A DNA stretch of 11,785 bases, from positions 1 through 11,785 of the forward strand of contig CAMOCI010000006.1 in assembly GCA_946610635.1 (NCBI GenBank), in the 5' to 3' direction. The translations under genes were made by a program, and so were the position numbers. The notes under the pieces are model-generated. The model saw only the letters and a list, made by a program, of their open reading frames with translations, made no database searches and was not told the origin of the DNA. Of this stretch, positions 1 through 6,993 are shown one piece after another (position 1 is the stretch's first letter; every line of letters begins with the position of its first letter). Origin of the DNA: an uncultured Clostridia bacterium (lineage in GTDB: Bacteria; Bacillota; Clostridia; Christensenellales; UBA1242).

Positions 1-94
1 AGTATTAGACGATTTAGATGATGACTTTGACGATTTGGATGACGAAGACTTTGATGACGAAGACGAAGAATATGAAGATGAAGATGATGAATAA
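1..94 (+). CDS. C-terminal end of a highly acidic protein (possibly RNA polymerase delta subunit)
   Basis: The reading frame is open from the left edge (codons from base 2) to TAA at 92-94. The 30 visible residues are almost all Asp and Glu with a few Leu, Phe and Tyr. This looks like the disordered polyanionic tail of RpoE, the delta subunit of Bacillota RNA polymerase, which helps displace nucleic acids from the enzyme. Other proteins can also carry acidic tails, and the folded N-terminal domain that would settle the matter is outside the window. A terminator follows 7 bases after the stop, so this is the end of its transcription unit. The stop and frame are seen directly; the RpoE identity is inferred from composition only. 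Confidence 0.55.
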   Translation, partial: VLDDLDDDFDDLDDEDFDDEDEEYEDEDDE

Positions 95-100
95 TTTAAA

Positions 101-130
101 GAGCAAATTACGTATGTAGTTTGCTTTTTT
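101..130 (+). terminator. Intrinsic terminator of the acidic-tail gene
   Basis: A 10-bp stem with one T·G wobble (AGCAAATTAC at 102-111 pairing with GTAGTTTGCT at 116-125) and a 4-base loop runs straight into a T tract at 125-130. It sits 7 bases after the stop at 94. Confidence 0.85.
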
Positions 131-224
131 AAAAATAACAATAGTTTTTTATATAATTAATTTTGATATGTACACTCTTTTGTAGTGTTTTAAATCAATT
201 TGATATTTTAAAATATTTTTTAAT

Positions 225-251
225 CATCTACACATAATTAATATGTAGGTG
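225..251 (+). promoter_or_regulatory. Hairpin overlapping the vanW-family ribosome binding site
   Basis: CATCTACA (225-232) can pair with TGTAGGTG (244-251), giving 8 bp with one wobble around an 11-base loop. The right arm contains most of the Shine-Dalgarno sequence AGGTGAT (247-253) of the gene starting at 256, so the folded leader would hide the ribosome binding site. The pairing is seen in the sequence; a regulatory role is inference, and the stem may be too weak to matter. Confidence 0.4.
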
Positions 252-255
252 ATAT

Positions 256-1746
256 ATGAAAGATACAAGTAACGTGCAGTATAATAAAAGTAACAATAAC
301 ACTATAAGTAAAACAAAGAAAAATAAAAAGTTTAAACTAATTACAAGTTTGGCATTATTTTCTATTGCAATTTTTATGGTAATATCGGGTATTGTTTTAG
401 GTTATAATGATCAAAAAACAAAGTTTACAAGTGACATTTATATTAATGGCAGTAATGTTAGGGGTTACACAGCACAAATGGCTTCTAGACAATTAAAACA
501 GGATTTAAATGAAAATTTGGATGGAGTTGACATTAAACTTGTTTATGGCGATAGAGAATGGCATTTTGATGAATATGATTTTGAAGTTGATGAAGCAGTA
601 GAAAAAGTTGTAAGTAATGCTTTTAAAACAAGTAAGTTAAGTAGTAAAGATGCTATTGCTCTTGCTAGTGCAAAAATCAAAAACTTTAATTTTGATATTA
701 CTGATATTTTCAAAAATTTTGATTTAAAAATTGATAATATCATAAAAGATATTGATATAGAACCAAAAGATGCCAGTGTAACTTTTAATCCAGATGAAAA
801 GCAAATGTTTGTTATAAATAAAGAAGAAGAAGGAGTAAAAGTTGATAGAAAAAAATTAATAGAATTATTAAATAAACAAATTTTAAAAGATAAACAAATA
901 TGTATTGATATTCCTGTTTTACAAATTCAACCCAAAATAACAAGTGAATATTTTGATGATAAATTAAGTTTACAATCAAAATTTTCTACAAACATAAAAA
1001 ATAGTCAGGCAGGCAGAAGAAACAATGTTAGTGTTGCATTAAAAAAAGTTAATGGTACAATAGTTAAACCAAACGAAATTGTTAGTTTTAACAATTTAAC
1101 TTCTCCTCAAGATGCAAGTGGTGGTTATCAAAATGCTATAATTATTTTAAATGGTATTTATACAAATGGCATGGGTGGTGGAATTTGTCAAGCTAGCACA
1201 ACGCTTTATAATGCTTTGGTGCTTGCAAATTTAGAGATTGAAGAAGTGCATAAGCACACAATACCTGTGCATTATGTTGAACATGCATTAGATGCAATGA
1301 TAAGTGATGGCTATGCAGATTTAATTTTTAAAAATACAAGCGATAATGATGTGTATATTAAAAGTTATGTGCAAGGTGATGATGCCGTTGTAGAAATATA
1401 CGGAAAAACTTTGCCAGATGGTGTAACAATTAAGAGAGTGGCAGAAGAAACAACAATATCTCACCCTGGTGACAAGATCGTGCAAGACATTAATGGTGAG
1501 TATGCTGATAAAGTGCTATATAAAGGCGAATATTACCGTTTAAAATGGCCAAGTGAAGGCTATGATGCAAAAGCATATAAAGAATATTATAAAGACGGCA
1601 AACTAATTAAACGAGAAGAGATTAGACACGAGAAATATCAACCACAGCAAGGCATTGTGATAGAAGGTGCAAAAGACTTGCCTGAAGGTTTTGTTTTGCC
1701 TGAGCAAGATGTAACCATTTATCCGCCACAAGATGAGCAAAGATAG
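256..1746 (+). CDS. VanW family membrane-anchored cell-envelope protein with G5-like C-terminus
   Basis: This is a 496-residue envelope protein. A Lys/Asn-rich cytoplasmic N-terminus (1-27) is followed by one membrane segment (about 28-50), so nearly all of the protein lies outside the membrane. Residues about 60-225 resemble the peptidoglycan-binding-like repeats (PG_binding_4/YoaR type) that usually precede VanW. The VanW domain covers about 240-375, with the signature GMGGGICQASTTLYNA at 305-320 and HxIPVHYVxxALDAM after it. Residues about 390-472 look like a G5-type β domain (YYKDGKLIKRE, then IVIEG). VanW is named from a vancomycin-resistance cluster, but its biochemical role is not established, and no van genes are present here, so resistance should not be inferred. 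The start is supported by AGGTGAT at 247-253. The gene stands alone between two terminators. Confidence 0.9.
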   Translation: MKDTSNVQYNKSNNNTISKTKKNKKFKLITSLALFSIAIFMVISGIVLGYNDQKTKFTSDIYINGSNVRGYTAQMASRQLKQDLNENLDGVDIKLVYGDREWHFDEYDFEVDEAVEKVVSNAFKTSKLSSKDAIALASAKIKNFNFDITDIFKNFDLKIDNIIKDIDIEPKDASVTFNPDEKQMFVINKEEEGVKVDRKKLIELLNKQILKDKQICIDIPVLQIQPKITSEYFDDKLSLQSKFSTNIKNSQAGRRNNVSVALKKVNGTIVKPNEIVSFNNLTSPQDASGGYQNAIIILNGIYTNGMGGGICQASTTLYNALVLANLEIEEVHKHTIPVHYVEHALDAMISDGYADLIFKNTSDNDVYIKSYVQGDDAVVEIYGKTLPDGVTIKRVAEETTISHPGDKIVQDINGEYADKVLYKGEYYRLKWPSEGYDAKAYKEYYKDGKLIKREEIRHEKYQPQQGIVIEGAKDLPEGFVLPEQDVTIYPPQDEQR

Positions 1747-1805
1747 ATAAGTTTTACTAGATAATATAGTTTAAATTTTATTTATATAAATAATATATCA
1801 AATTA

Positions 1806-1830
1806 TAAAAAAGGGATTAACCCTTTTTTA
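1806..1830 (+). terminator. Terminator after the VanW gene
   Basis: AAAAAAGGG (1807-1815) pairs perfectly with CCCTTTTTT (1821-1829) around a 5-base loop, 60 bases after the stop. Because A and T runs flank both sides it could act in both directions, but no gene reads in closely from the right. Confidence 0.85.
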
Positions 1831-1920
1831 GTAAAATAATAATTTAATAATTAATAATTTAAAATGTATATTTTCTTTTATTAATTGTATTATATTGTCA
1901 TAAAAATCCTGTCAAGTTTT

Positions 1921-2160
1921 TATGCAAAATATATAAATATTTTGTATATATCCACAAAATAGTCAGGTTATCCACACAAAAACAGGCTAATAAAGTGTAT
2001 AAATTAATATGTTTTACAATGTTTTTAAAGTTAAATTGTGGATAAATAGACGTAAAATTGTGGATAAGTGGATAACTTTTGAATAAACATGCAAATAATA
2101 ATGCATTTATACACAAAATTCATAAATATTCATGCAAATTTATAAATATGATTGTGTGTA
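1921..2160 (+). repeat. Imperfect ~30-bp direct repeats flanking the DnaA boxes, plus a 12-bp repeat
   Basis: The stretches 1921-1950 and 2131-2160 share ATGCAAA, then TATAAATAT, then a TTGT.T.TA segment in the same order, with one-base shifts between blocks. They lie on either side of the strong DnaA boxes. A second exact pair, CATAAATATTCA, occurs at 2121-2132 and again at 2261-2272, exactly 140 bases apart, the latter inside the end of the PAP2 gene. In DNA this AT-rich some similarity is expected by chance, so iteron-like function is only a possibility. Confidence 0.4.
1948..2115. other. DnaA-box cluster in an AT-rich gap (candidate origin or DnaA-binding locus)
   Basis: The gene-free stretch 1747-2255 holds, beyond the terminator, a cluster of DnaA boxes. 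Perfect TTATCCACA matches occur at 1968-1976 (plus strand), 2037-2045 and 2059-2067 (minus strand). Single-mismatch boxes occur at 1948-1956 (ATATCCACA), 2067-2075 (TTATCCACT on the minus strand, sharing one base with its neighbour) and 2107-2115 (TTATACACA). The surroundings are strongly AT-rich, as in a DNA unwinding element, and AATAATAAT follows the dense box group at about 2094-2100. DnaA-box clusters of this density are typical of oriC, but also of secondary DnaA-titrating or regulatory sites. dnaA, dnaN and rpmH are not adjacent, and the flanking genes converge on the gap, which is unusual for oriC. The boxes are seen; the role is inferred. Confidence 0.7.
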
Positions 2161-2255
2161 CAAGTGGAAAACTATTTTTGAAGTTAAAATTTGTTAGAAA
2201 TTACTATTTGTATAAATGTGGAAATGGATTTTTTGTATGTGCAAAACTTTTAATG

Positions 2256-2930
2256 CTACTCATAAATATTCAAATAATATAAATTGGTATATCTCACGAT
2301 ATAAAGGCATAAACTTAATAGAAAGATCATAAGGCTTAAACCTGCTAAAATATCACTAAAAAAATGTACTCCTAAGTATAATCTAGCAAAGCACATTAAA
2401 GTGCAAAATAATACTATTAAAACTGTTGATACAATTGGTGCCCAATTGGTTTTGTAATACTTTAAACTAAATAGTGTGAGTGATAAATAAAATATATTTG
2501 CTGTTTGTGCATGACCACTAGGAAAGGAGTAACTTGTTGGCATAGAATAAAGTAATGTTTCTTCTGACAAAAAAAATCCCTGTGGTCTTGTTCTCATTAT
2601 AATTACTTTTATGATTAAATTTAGCAATGCACTTGTTATTGTTAAAATTGTAACAGGCAATCCTAATCTCTTTCTGCTAGGTAGTATTAAAAGCAATAGG
2701 CACAATATTGCAATAGTTCTTGTTTCTCCTAAATATGATAATATCACAAAAAAATAATCAAAAAATCTAGCACGGTTGCCACTAGCAAAGCCAGCAACAG
2801 TTTTATCAATAATTAAAATACTTTTATCTCTTATTGCAACAAGTATCAAGATATATAAAAAAACAAGCAAGGCAAGGTTTATTAAAATAATGTTAGATAC
2901 TTTTTCATAATCCAATTTTCTTTTTATCAT
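2256..2930 (-). CDS. PAP2 superfamily membrane phosphatase
   Basis: This 224-residue polytopic membrane protein belongs to the PAP2/acid phosphatase superfamily, which dephosphorylates lipid phosphates such as phosphatidic acid, phosphatidylglycerophosphate or undecaprenyl pyrophosphate. All three catalytic motifs are visible: K108-x6-R115-P116; SFPSGH ending at His140; and R183-x5-His189-x3-Asp193. The third motif has Ala182 where the usual SR pair has Ser. About six membrane helices are apparent (roughly 13-33, 57-70, 72-88, 92-111, 142-180 as two, and 194-212). The substrate cannot be told from sequence; an envelope role such as undecaprenyl phosphate recycling (BcrC-like) is plausible but unproven. 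No clear Shine-Dalgarno precedes the ATG at 2930, and no terminator is visible downstream before the DnaA-box region. Confidence 0.9.
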   Translation of the reverse strand: MIKRKLDYEKVSNIILINLALLVFLYILILVAIRDKSILIIDKTVAGFASGNRARFFDYFFVILSYLGETRTIAILCLLLLILPSRKRLGLPVTILTITSALLNLIIKVIIMRTRPQGFFLSEETLLYSMPTSYSFPSGHAQTANIFYLSLTLFSLKYYKTNWAPIVSTVLIVLFCTLMCFARLYLGVHFFSDILAGLSLMIFLLSLCLYIVRYTNLYYLNIYE

Positions 2931-3078
2931 AACATAATTTTGTCACATTTTAAAAATAATAAACTTGTATATAATTTGTATTTTAGATCTTTTATAATAC
3001 ATATAAACTAAAACATAAACATATCTTTTATTGAATTTATAATATACACCTGTGAATTTTGGTTGTTTAAATTGTATT

Positions 3079-3084
3079 TATAAT
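3079..3084 (+). promoter_or_regulatory. Possible -10 box for the CvpA-like gene
   Basis: A perfect TATAAT lies 42 bases before the ATG at 3127, inside the 196-bp gap shared with the divergent PAP2 gene. No convincing -35 is found at 16-18 bases upstream, so in this AT-rich DNA it is only a candidate. Confidence 0.35.
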
Positions 3085-3086
3085 GT

Positions 3087-3118
3087 AAAATAATATTAAG
3101 AATAAAATAATATTAAGA
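3087..3118 (+). repeat. Tandem 15-bp repeat in the leader of the CvpA-like gene
   Basis: AAAATAATATTAAGA occurs at 3087-3101 and again at 3104-3118, an offset of 17 bases. The second copy runs into the Shine-Dalgarno AAGAGGTG (3115-3122) of the gene at 3127, so the duplication carries an SD-like AAGA of its own. It looks like a recent small tandem duplication. Confidence 0.65.
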
Positions 3119-3126
3119 GGTGTATT

Positions 3127-6100
3127 ATGTCGCCACAAATAATTAGTTTAGGTATAAGTATTTTAGCAGGATTAATCATTTTGCTACAAGTTTTTTGGGG
3201 TGCAATCAGGGGATTAAAAAAGAGCACATTTAGGCTAGTTTGGACAGTCGCGTTTGGTGTTATATGTTTGTTTTTGTCAGGCGTAGTTGCAAAGGCACTT
3301 GTAAATTTTGATTTTAGTTTTTTACATTTAAAGTTTAATGGTATAGAGATTAGTACTATGCCACAATTTGTGCAGCAAACCTTGCAGGCTTCTAATCCTG
3401 ATGTTGCAAACATGATTGCAGATAATCCTAATATTTTGGAACTTTGTACTGTTATTGCAACAAGTGGCTTATCTCTTGTAATGTTTGAAATTTTGTTCTG
3501 GCTTACAAAATGGTTGTTGTGGCCAATATGGGCAATATTCTCTCATGTTTTCTTTGGTGGTAAAAAGCATAAAATTGATGCCAATGGCAACAAGATTAAA
3601 AAGCATGGTGGTTTTGGTGCACTAATTGGTCTTGCAATAGGTTTTGCAGTTGCAGTGTTTACATTTATTCCACTTGTGGCTGTAAACAATGCTATTATGC
3701 AGGTAGAAGCTGAAACAATGACACAGCAGGGCGATGGCACAGAAAAAGGTGCAATTACTTTGGCACTTGGCGACAACGCAAAGTTTTTATCGGTGTACGA
3801 AGATAGTATTGTAAATAAAGTATTTAAATATACTGGCATGAATGCACTTCAAGGTGGCATGAGTAATATCTTAACTTCTGCTAATTTTAATGGGCAAAAA
3901 ATAGTTTTAACAAAAGAAATATCTAACTACACACCAGTTTATAAAGACTATTTGTTGATTAAAAAATATGATTTTTCTAACTTAAGCACAAATGATGTTG
4001 AACAAATTATAAAACTTGCTGACGATGCACAATCAAGAGTGCTTTCTGGTTCAATTGTTAAGAGCGTATATAATGAAATAGCACCATATTTAGCAAAAAA
4101 CATTTTATCAAGAGATGATTATTTTATTAAACTACCAGACCTTGGTGGAGAATTTCAAAACAACTTGATGAGAGATGTTATAAAAGCATTTTTTGGCATT
4201 AATGATTTATATGAAATTGATAATTCAAAAATTGTAAAGATAGAAGATATAAAAGATGATATTTCAAAAATGTTACAAATTGCAAGTATTGTAAATAACA
4301 ATTCAAATTTAATTGTTGAAGTTGCAAATCGTAATATGTCGCTTCAAGTTATTCAAGATAATATTGATGAAACAAAAATAAACCAAAGTGTTGCAGTAGA
4401 TATTGTTGATAAGTTTTTTGAAATGAGAACAATTAACACACTTTTGCCTGTTATAGTAGAGCCGGGCATTGAGTTTACTGTTAGTTTAGCACCAACCTAT
4501 AACTATGATGGTGAAGATATAAAAATTGAATATACGCAATTAGATGGCGGTATATCAAAAGATAATTTAAAATTGTTTTTAAAAGATGCTATTAGCAGTG
4601 CATTAAAAGTTGTTGATAGCATAGATGAAAATTCTAAAATTTATATTTCTGCCGATAACTTTAAAGATTTGGGTAAAATTGTTGACGGCTTAAAAACCAA
4701 CCAAATTTTGAGTAATGCGACATACAATTCTGCTATGAATTACGGCACAAAATTTGCAAAGAAGTTTATTAATGAACAAGAATTACAAGCAAGTATAAAA
4801 AGTTTTGCTCAAGATGCAGTTGACTCTATTTATGATATAGGTAGTTTTGAAAGAGAATTTGGGTATTTGGGTAATGTTTACAAACTTTATGATAATGGCG
4901 AAGAGTTAAATGCACAAAAAGTTTGCAAAATGTTAGATGCCTTTAAACCATCAGTTTTATACACAAGCAATTTAGACAGTTTAGTTGATAATGCTACTGA
5001 TTTTGTTATTGATTATATAACAGACAATAATTTACCTTTAAATACAACAGATTTAGATAAGATTATCAAAAAAATAAAACTAGTTGAAAGTTTTGAAACA
5101 GAACTTAATAAGATAAGTGACCTTTATGATTTTATTATTGATATATCTGCACAAAGTGATATTATGGCAGAAATTGTGAAGGAGCAAAACTTAAAATTAC
5201 TTGGCGAAGATTTAGATACAGCAATATATAATGAAAGCATTATACTAACAGATGCAAACTGTAAAATTTTACTTTCTAACTTTGTTGATAAATTAGAATT
5301 ACCAGAAGATTTTGCAGATTATAAGCAAGACATTGTTGATAACATTCAAGATATAGAGAGTTATGAAACAGAACTTACAGCAGTTGCAAAATTGCTTGGC
5401 ATAAAAAATATAACAACAACAGGCAGGCAACAAATTGTTGATATCGGCAAGATTATTGACCAAACAAAAAATTGTGCTTTGCTTGATGGACTTGCTATTA
5501 ATATTGTAAAAGACTACATTGATAAACAAATACCAACAGGGTTAAGCGAGAGCATTGTAAATGCAATCAATGCTATAAAAGCAAATTTAAGCGTAGATTT
5601 GACTTTTGAAGATGAGTTTGGTTATGCTTATGACTTAATTAACATTAATGTTTCAACCATTGCAGATTTAAGAGATTATTTGGCACAGAAATTAATTAAT
5701 GCAGATGGCACAAGCAAGAGTGAGTTGATTACAAGAGAAGTTATCTATGATATTGTTATAGATAAAGCAAGTGAAATTAATATTGATGATATAGATATTA
5801 ACCAAGATATTGCAGACAAATTATCTTATGATAAAAACAATAATGTAAACATATTAGATGTGTTAACGCAGTTAAACACTTTGCAAGCAGAAATTGAAGG
5901 TTTGCAACAAGTGCCAGAAGTAGCAGATATGAATAGACAAAAACTTATTGAAATCGGTGGAAAAATAGATGCACTCTCAACAAATTATAATTTGATTTTA
6001 AGTGACACTGCTATTAATAAAATAGGTGATTATGTTGCAAAACAAATTAACTTAAAAGTTCAACAACATGCAAGTTTGCCAGCAACACAAAAACAAACAG

Positions 6101-6189
6101 TGCAAGATATATATAACGATTTTGCAAATAATGGCACAGAATCATTTGTAGCGTTGTTTATAGACTATGCTGACGCACTTGAAATATAA
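3127..6189 (+). CDS. CvpA-like membrane protein with a very long repeat tail
   Basis: The N-terminal ~190 residues resemble the CvpA (colicin V production) family: membrane helices at about 5-24, 38-58, 112-139 and 162-186, with RG/basic residues after helix 1 and a basic loop (KKHK...KIKKH, 146-160) before the last glycine-rich helix. CvpA proteins are usually only about 160-230 residues; here some 830 more residues follow. By the positive-inside rule the two basic loops are cytoplasmic, which places the long tail outside the membrane. The tail is mostly helical and made of degenerate ~86-residue repeats (see separate entry), with one β-like insert at about 440-475. It has only three Cys. 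The start is supported by AAGAGGTG at 3115-3122. The gene is monocistronic, ended by a strong hairpin. The CvpA call is by pattern and hydropathy, not by search; the tail matches no family I recognise, and function is unknown. Confidence 0.75.
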   Translation: MSPQIISLGISILAGLIILLQVFWGAIRGLKKSTFRLVWTVAFGVICLFLSGVVAKALVNFDFSFLHLKFNGIEISTMPQFVQQTLQASNPDVANMIADNPNILELCTVIATSGLSLVMFEILFWLTKWLLWPIWAIFSHVFFGGKKHKIDANGNKIKKHGGFGALIGLAIGFAVAVFTFIPLVAVNNAIMQVEAETMTQQGDGTEKGAITLALGDNAKFLSVYEDSIVNKVFKYTGMNALQGGMSNILTSANFNGQKIVLTKEISNYTPVYKDYLLIKKYDFSNLSTNDVEQIIKLADDAQSRVLSGSIVKSVYNEIAPYLAKNILSRDDYFIKLPDLGGEFQNNLMRDVIKAFFGINDLYEIDNSKIVKIEDIKDDISKMLQIASIVNNNSNLIVEVANRNMSLQVIQDNIDETKINQSVAVDIVDKFFEMRTINTLLPVIVEPGIEFTVSLAPTYNYDGEDIKIEYTQLDGGISKDNLKLFLKDAISSALKVVDSIDENSKIYISADNFKDLGKIVDGLKTNQILSNATYNSAMNYGTKFAKKFINEQELQASIKSFAQDAVDSIYDIGSFEREFGYLGNVYKLYDNGEELNAQKVCKMLDAFKPSVLYTSNLDSLVDNATDFVIDYITDNNLPLNTTDLDKIIKKIKLVESFETELNKISDLYDFIIDISAQSDIMAEIVKEQNLKLLGEDLDTAIYNESIILTDANCKILLSNFVDKLELPEDFADYKQDIVDNIQDIESYETELTAVAKLLGIKNITTTGRQQIVDIGKIIDQTKNCALLDGLAINIVKDYIDKQIPTGLSESIVNAINAIKANLSVDLTFEDEFGYAYDLININVSTIADLRDYLAQKLINADGTSKSELITREVIYDIVIDKASEINIDDIDINQDIADKLSYDKNNNVNILDVLTQLNTLQAEIEGLQQVPEVADMNRQKLIEIGGKIDALSTNYNLILSDTAINKIGDYVAKQINLKVQQHASLPATQKQTVQDIYNDFANNGTESFVALFIDYADALEI
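3994..6186 (+). repeat. Degenerate ~86-residue protein repeats in the CvpA-like gene
   Basis: Two motifs recur. The first is a GKIxD-type helix: GKIVD at residues 516-520, KMLD at 601-604, GKIID at 774-778, GGKID at 944-948; the Asp spacings are 84, then 174 and 170, that is about 2 x 86. It is followed by a helix ending DYxxKQI (796-802, 968-974; DYI at 629-631). The second is an aromatic-acidic motif: SFEREF (573-578), SFETEL (655-660), SYETEL (745-750), TFEDEF (826-831), and a last worn copy near 1006. Weaker units can be traced back to about residue 290 (VEQIIKLADD). The DNA copies are too diverged to align, so the duplication is old. Found by eye; a self-comparison would fix the unit boundaries. 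Confidence 0.65.
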
Positions 6190-6216
6190 TATAAGTTTGT
6201 TAAAATAAACTTAATC

Positions 6217-6254
6217 AAAAAATTGTAGAGAAAATATAATCTCTGCAATTTTTT
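6217..6254 (+). terminator. Strong terminator after the CvpA-like gene
   Basis: A 15-bp stem with one T·G pair (6217-6231 with 6240-6254) and an 8-base loop ends in TTTTTT. It is preceded by a smaller 7-bp hairpin, TAAGTTT (6192-6198) with AAACTTA (6207-6213), directly after the stop. Confidence 0.85.
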
Positions 6255-6280
6255 GTAATATGTTTTATCTAAAAATACTA

Positions 6281-6309
6281 TTGCATATCAAATTTTTGTA
6301 TGATATAAT
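6281..6309 (+). promoter_or_regulatory. SigA-type promoter with extended -10 for the 194-residue gene
   Basis: TTGCAT (6281-6286) is separated by 17 bases from TATAAT (6304-6309), which is preceded by TG at 6301-6302 to give an extended -10. The -35 is weak (TTG only), but the -10 is perfect. It predicts a start near 6316 and a short leader holding GGAG (6322-6325). Confidence 0.75.
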
Positions 6310-6331
6310 TATGTACAAAATGGAGTAAGTT

Positions 6332-6916
6332 ATGAAAAAAATTTATATGATTTGGGAAGATGATTGGGGAAATACAGGGATATTTTTTGATAATGAAAAA
6401 GATGCCAAAGAGTATTGTGCCCTTTTAAATAATGGCCATGTTATAGGGAGTTGTGGACATTATCGCTACAGCTATAAAATATTTAAGTCTTTTAATACAA
6501 TGCAAGATTTTAAAACGGAGAAAAAGGCTGACTATAAAAATTACTTAAAAGATGCCATTAAAGCATTAAAAGAAAGTATAAACGAAGTAAAAAGAAACCG
6601 TTATTATTTTAATGTGAATTTTGGTGACTCATATTATGCTGATTTTAGTTTAGAACATTTTGAAAATGTTTTAAATAATTTTAAAGAAGATTACTATTCA
6701 GCTAGCCAACCTAGCTATGAAACATATATAGGTTATCATTATGGCAAAAATAGATGTTTAACAAAAGAAGATTTGCCTATTATTAAAGAAGCATACAAAA
6801 AAGCGAAATTAGAACTTAAAAATATGCAAAAAACGCTTAAACAATATCAAAAAGAATATGTTGAATTGTGTGGTAAAACAAATAATCCAAAAGAAGAAAA
6901 AGAGTTAACAAAATAA
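6332..6916 (+). CDS. Hypothetical protein with charged helical C-terminus
   Basis: This 194-residue soluble protein is not recognised. The first ~50 residues (IWEDDWGNTGIFFDNEKDAKEYC, then CGHYRYSY) look like a small α/β module of the kind that begins many short accessory proteins. The middle (about 88-135) is rich in Tyr, Phe and Asn, and residues about 147-180 form a Lys/Glu-rich amphipathic, coiled-coil-like helix. There is no signal peptide, membrane segment or evident catalytic motif; Cys29, Cys41, Cys142 and Cys180 do not form a clear metal site. The start follows GGAG at 6322-6325 with good spacing. A promoter before it and a terminator just after its stop show that it is expressed alone. 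Confidence 0.8.
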   Translation: MKKIYMIWEDDWGNTGIFFDNEKDAKEYCALLNNGHVIGSCGHYRYSYKIFKSFNTMQDFKTEKKADYKNYLKDAIKALKESINEVKRNRYYFNVNFGDSYYADFSLEHFENVLNNFKEDYYSASQPSYETYIGYHYGKNRCLTKEDLPIIKEAYKKAKLELKNMQKTLKQYQKEYVELCGKTNNPKEEKELTK

Positions 6917-6920
6917 TGCA

Positions 6921-6947
6921 AGGCACGGAACTATTTCGTGCTTTTTT
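6921..6947 (+). terminator. Terminator of the 194-residue gene
   Basis: GCACGGAA (6923-6930) pairs with TTTCGTGC (6934-6941), with one G·T pair and a 3-base loop, followed by six T. It begins a few bases after the stop at 6916. Its position argues against the ATG at 6916 being the start of the next gene. Confidence 0.85.
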
Positions 6948-6977
6948 GTTTAAATATTATATAAAAATAAAATTTTA

Positions 6978-6986
6978 TGATATTAT
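6978..6986 (+). promoter_or_regulatory. Extended -10 placed for a leaderless transcript of the methyltransferase gene
   Basis: TGATATTAT (TG at 6978-6979, TATTAT at 6981-6986) ends seven bases before ATG at 6994. Transcription starting at the usual distance would begin at or next to the A of the start codon. No Shine-Dalgarno is present between them. No clear -35 is seen. Confidence 0.5.
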
Positions 6987-6993
6987 ATACATT

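Noticed and set aside
256..1746. Vancomycin resistance from the VanW similarity
   Set aside because: VanW-domain proteins are common in Gram-positives without resistance, and no vanH, vanA/B ligase, vanX or vanRS gene is present.
1898..2282. Short open frames on both strands across the DnaA-box gap
   Set aside because: They have no ribosome binding site, Cys/Leu/Asn-heavy low-complexity translations, and overlap each other and the DnaA boxes; they look like chance openings in AT-rich DNA.
3096..5529. Open frames on the minus strand inside the CvpA-like gene
   Set aside because: They are antisense shadows of a long, well-supported coding frame, without start signals or recognisable domains.
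6916..6993. Upstream in-frame ATG (6916) as the start of the methyltransferase
   Set aside because: The extra codons run through the hairpin and T tract that terminates the preceding gene, there is no Shine-Dalgarno, and the shorter form has the usual family length.
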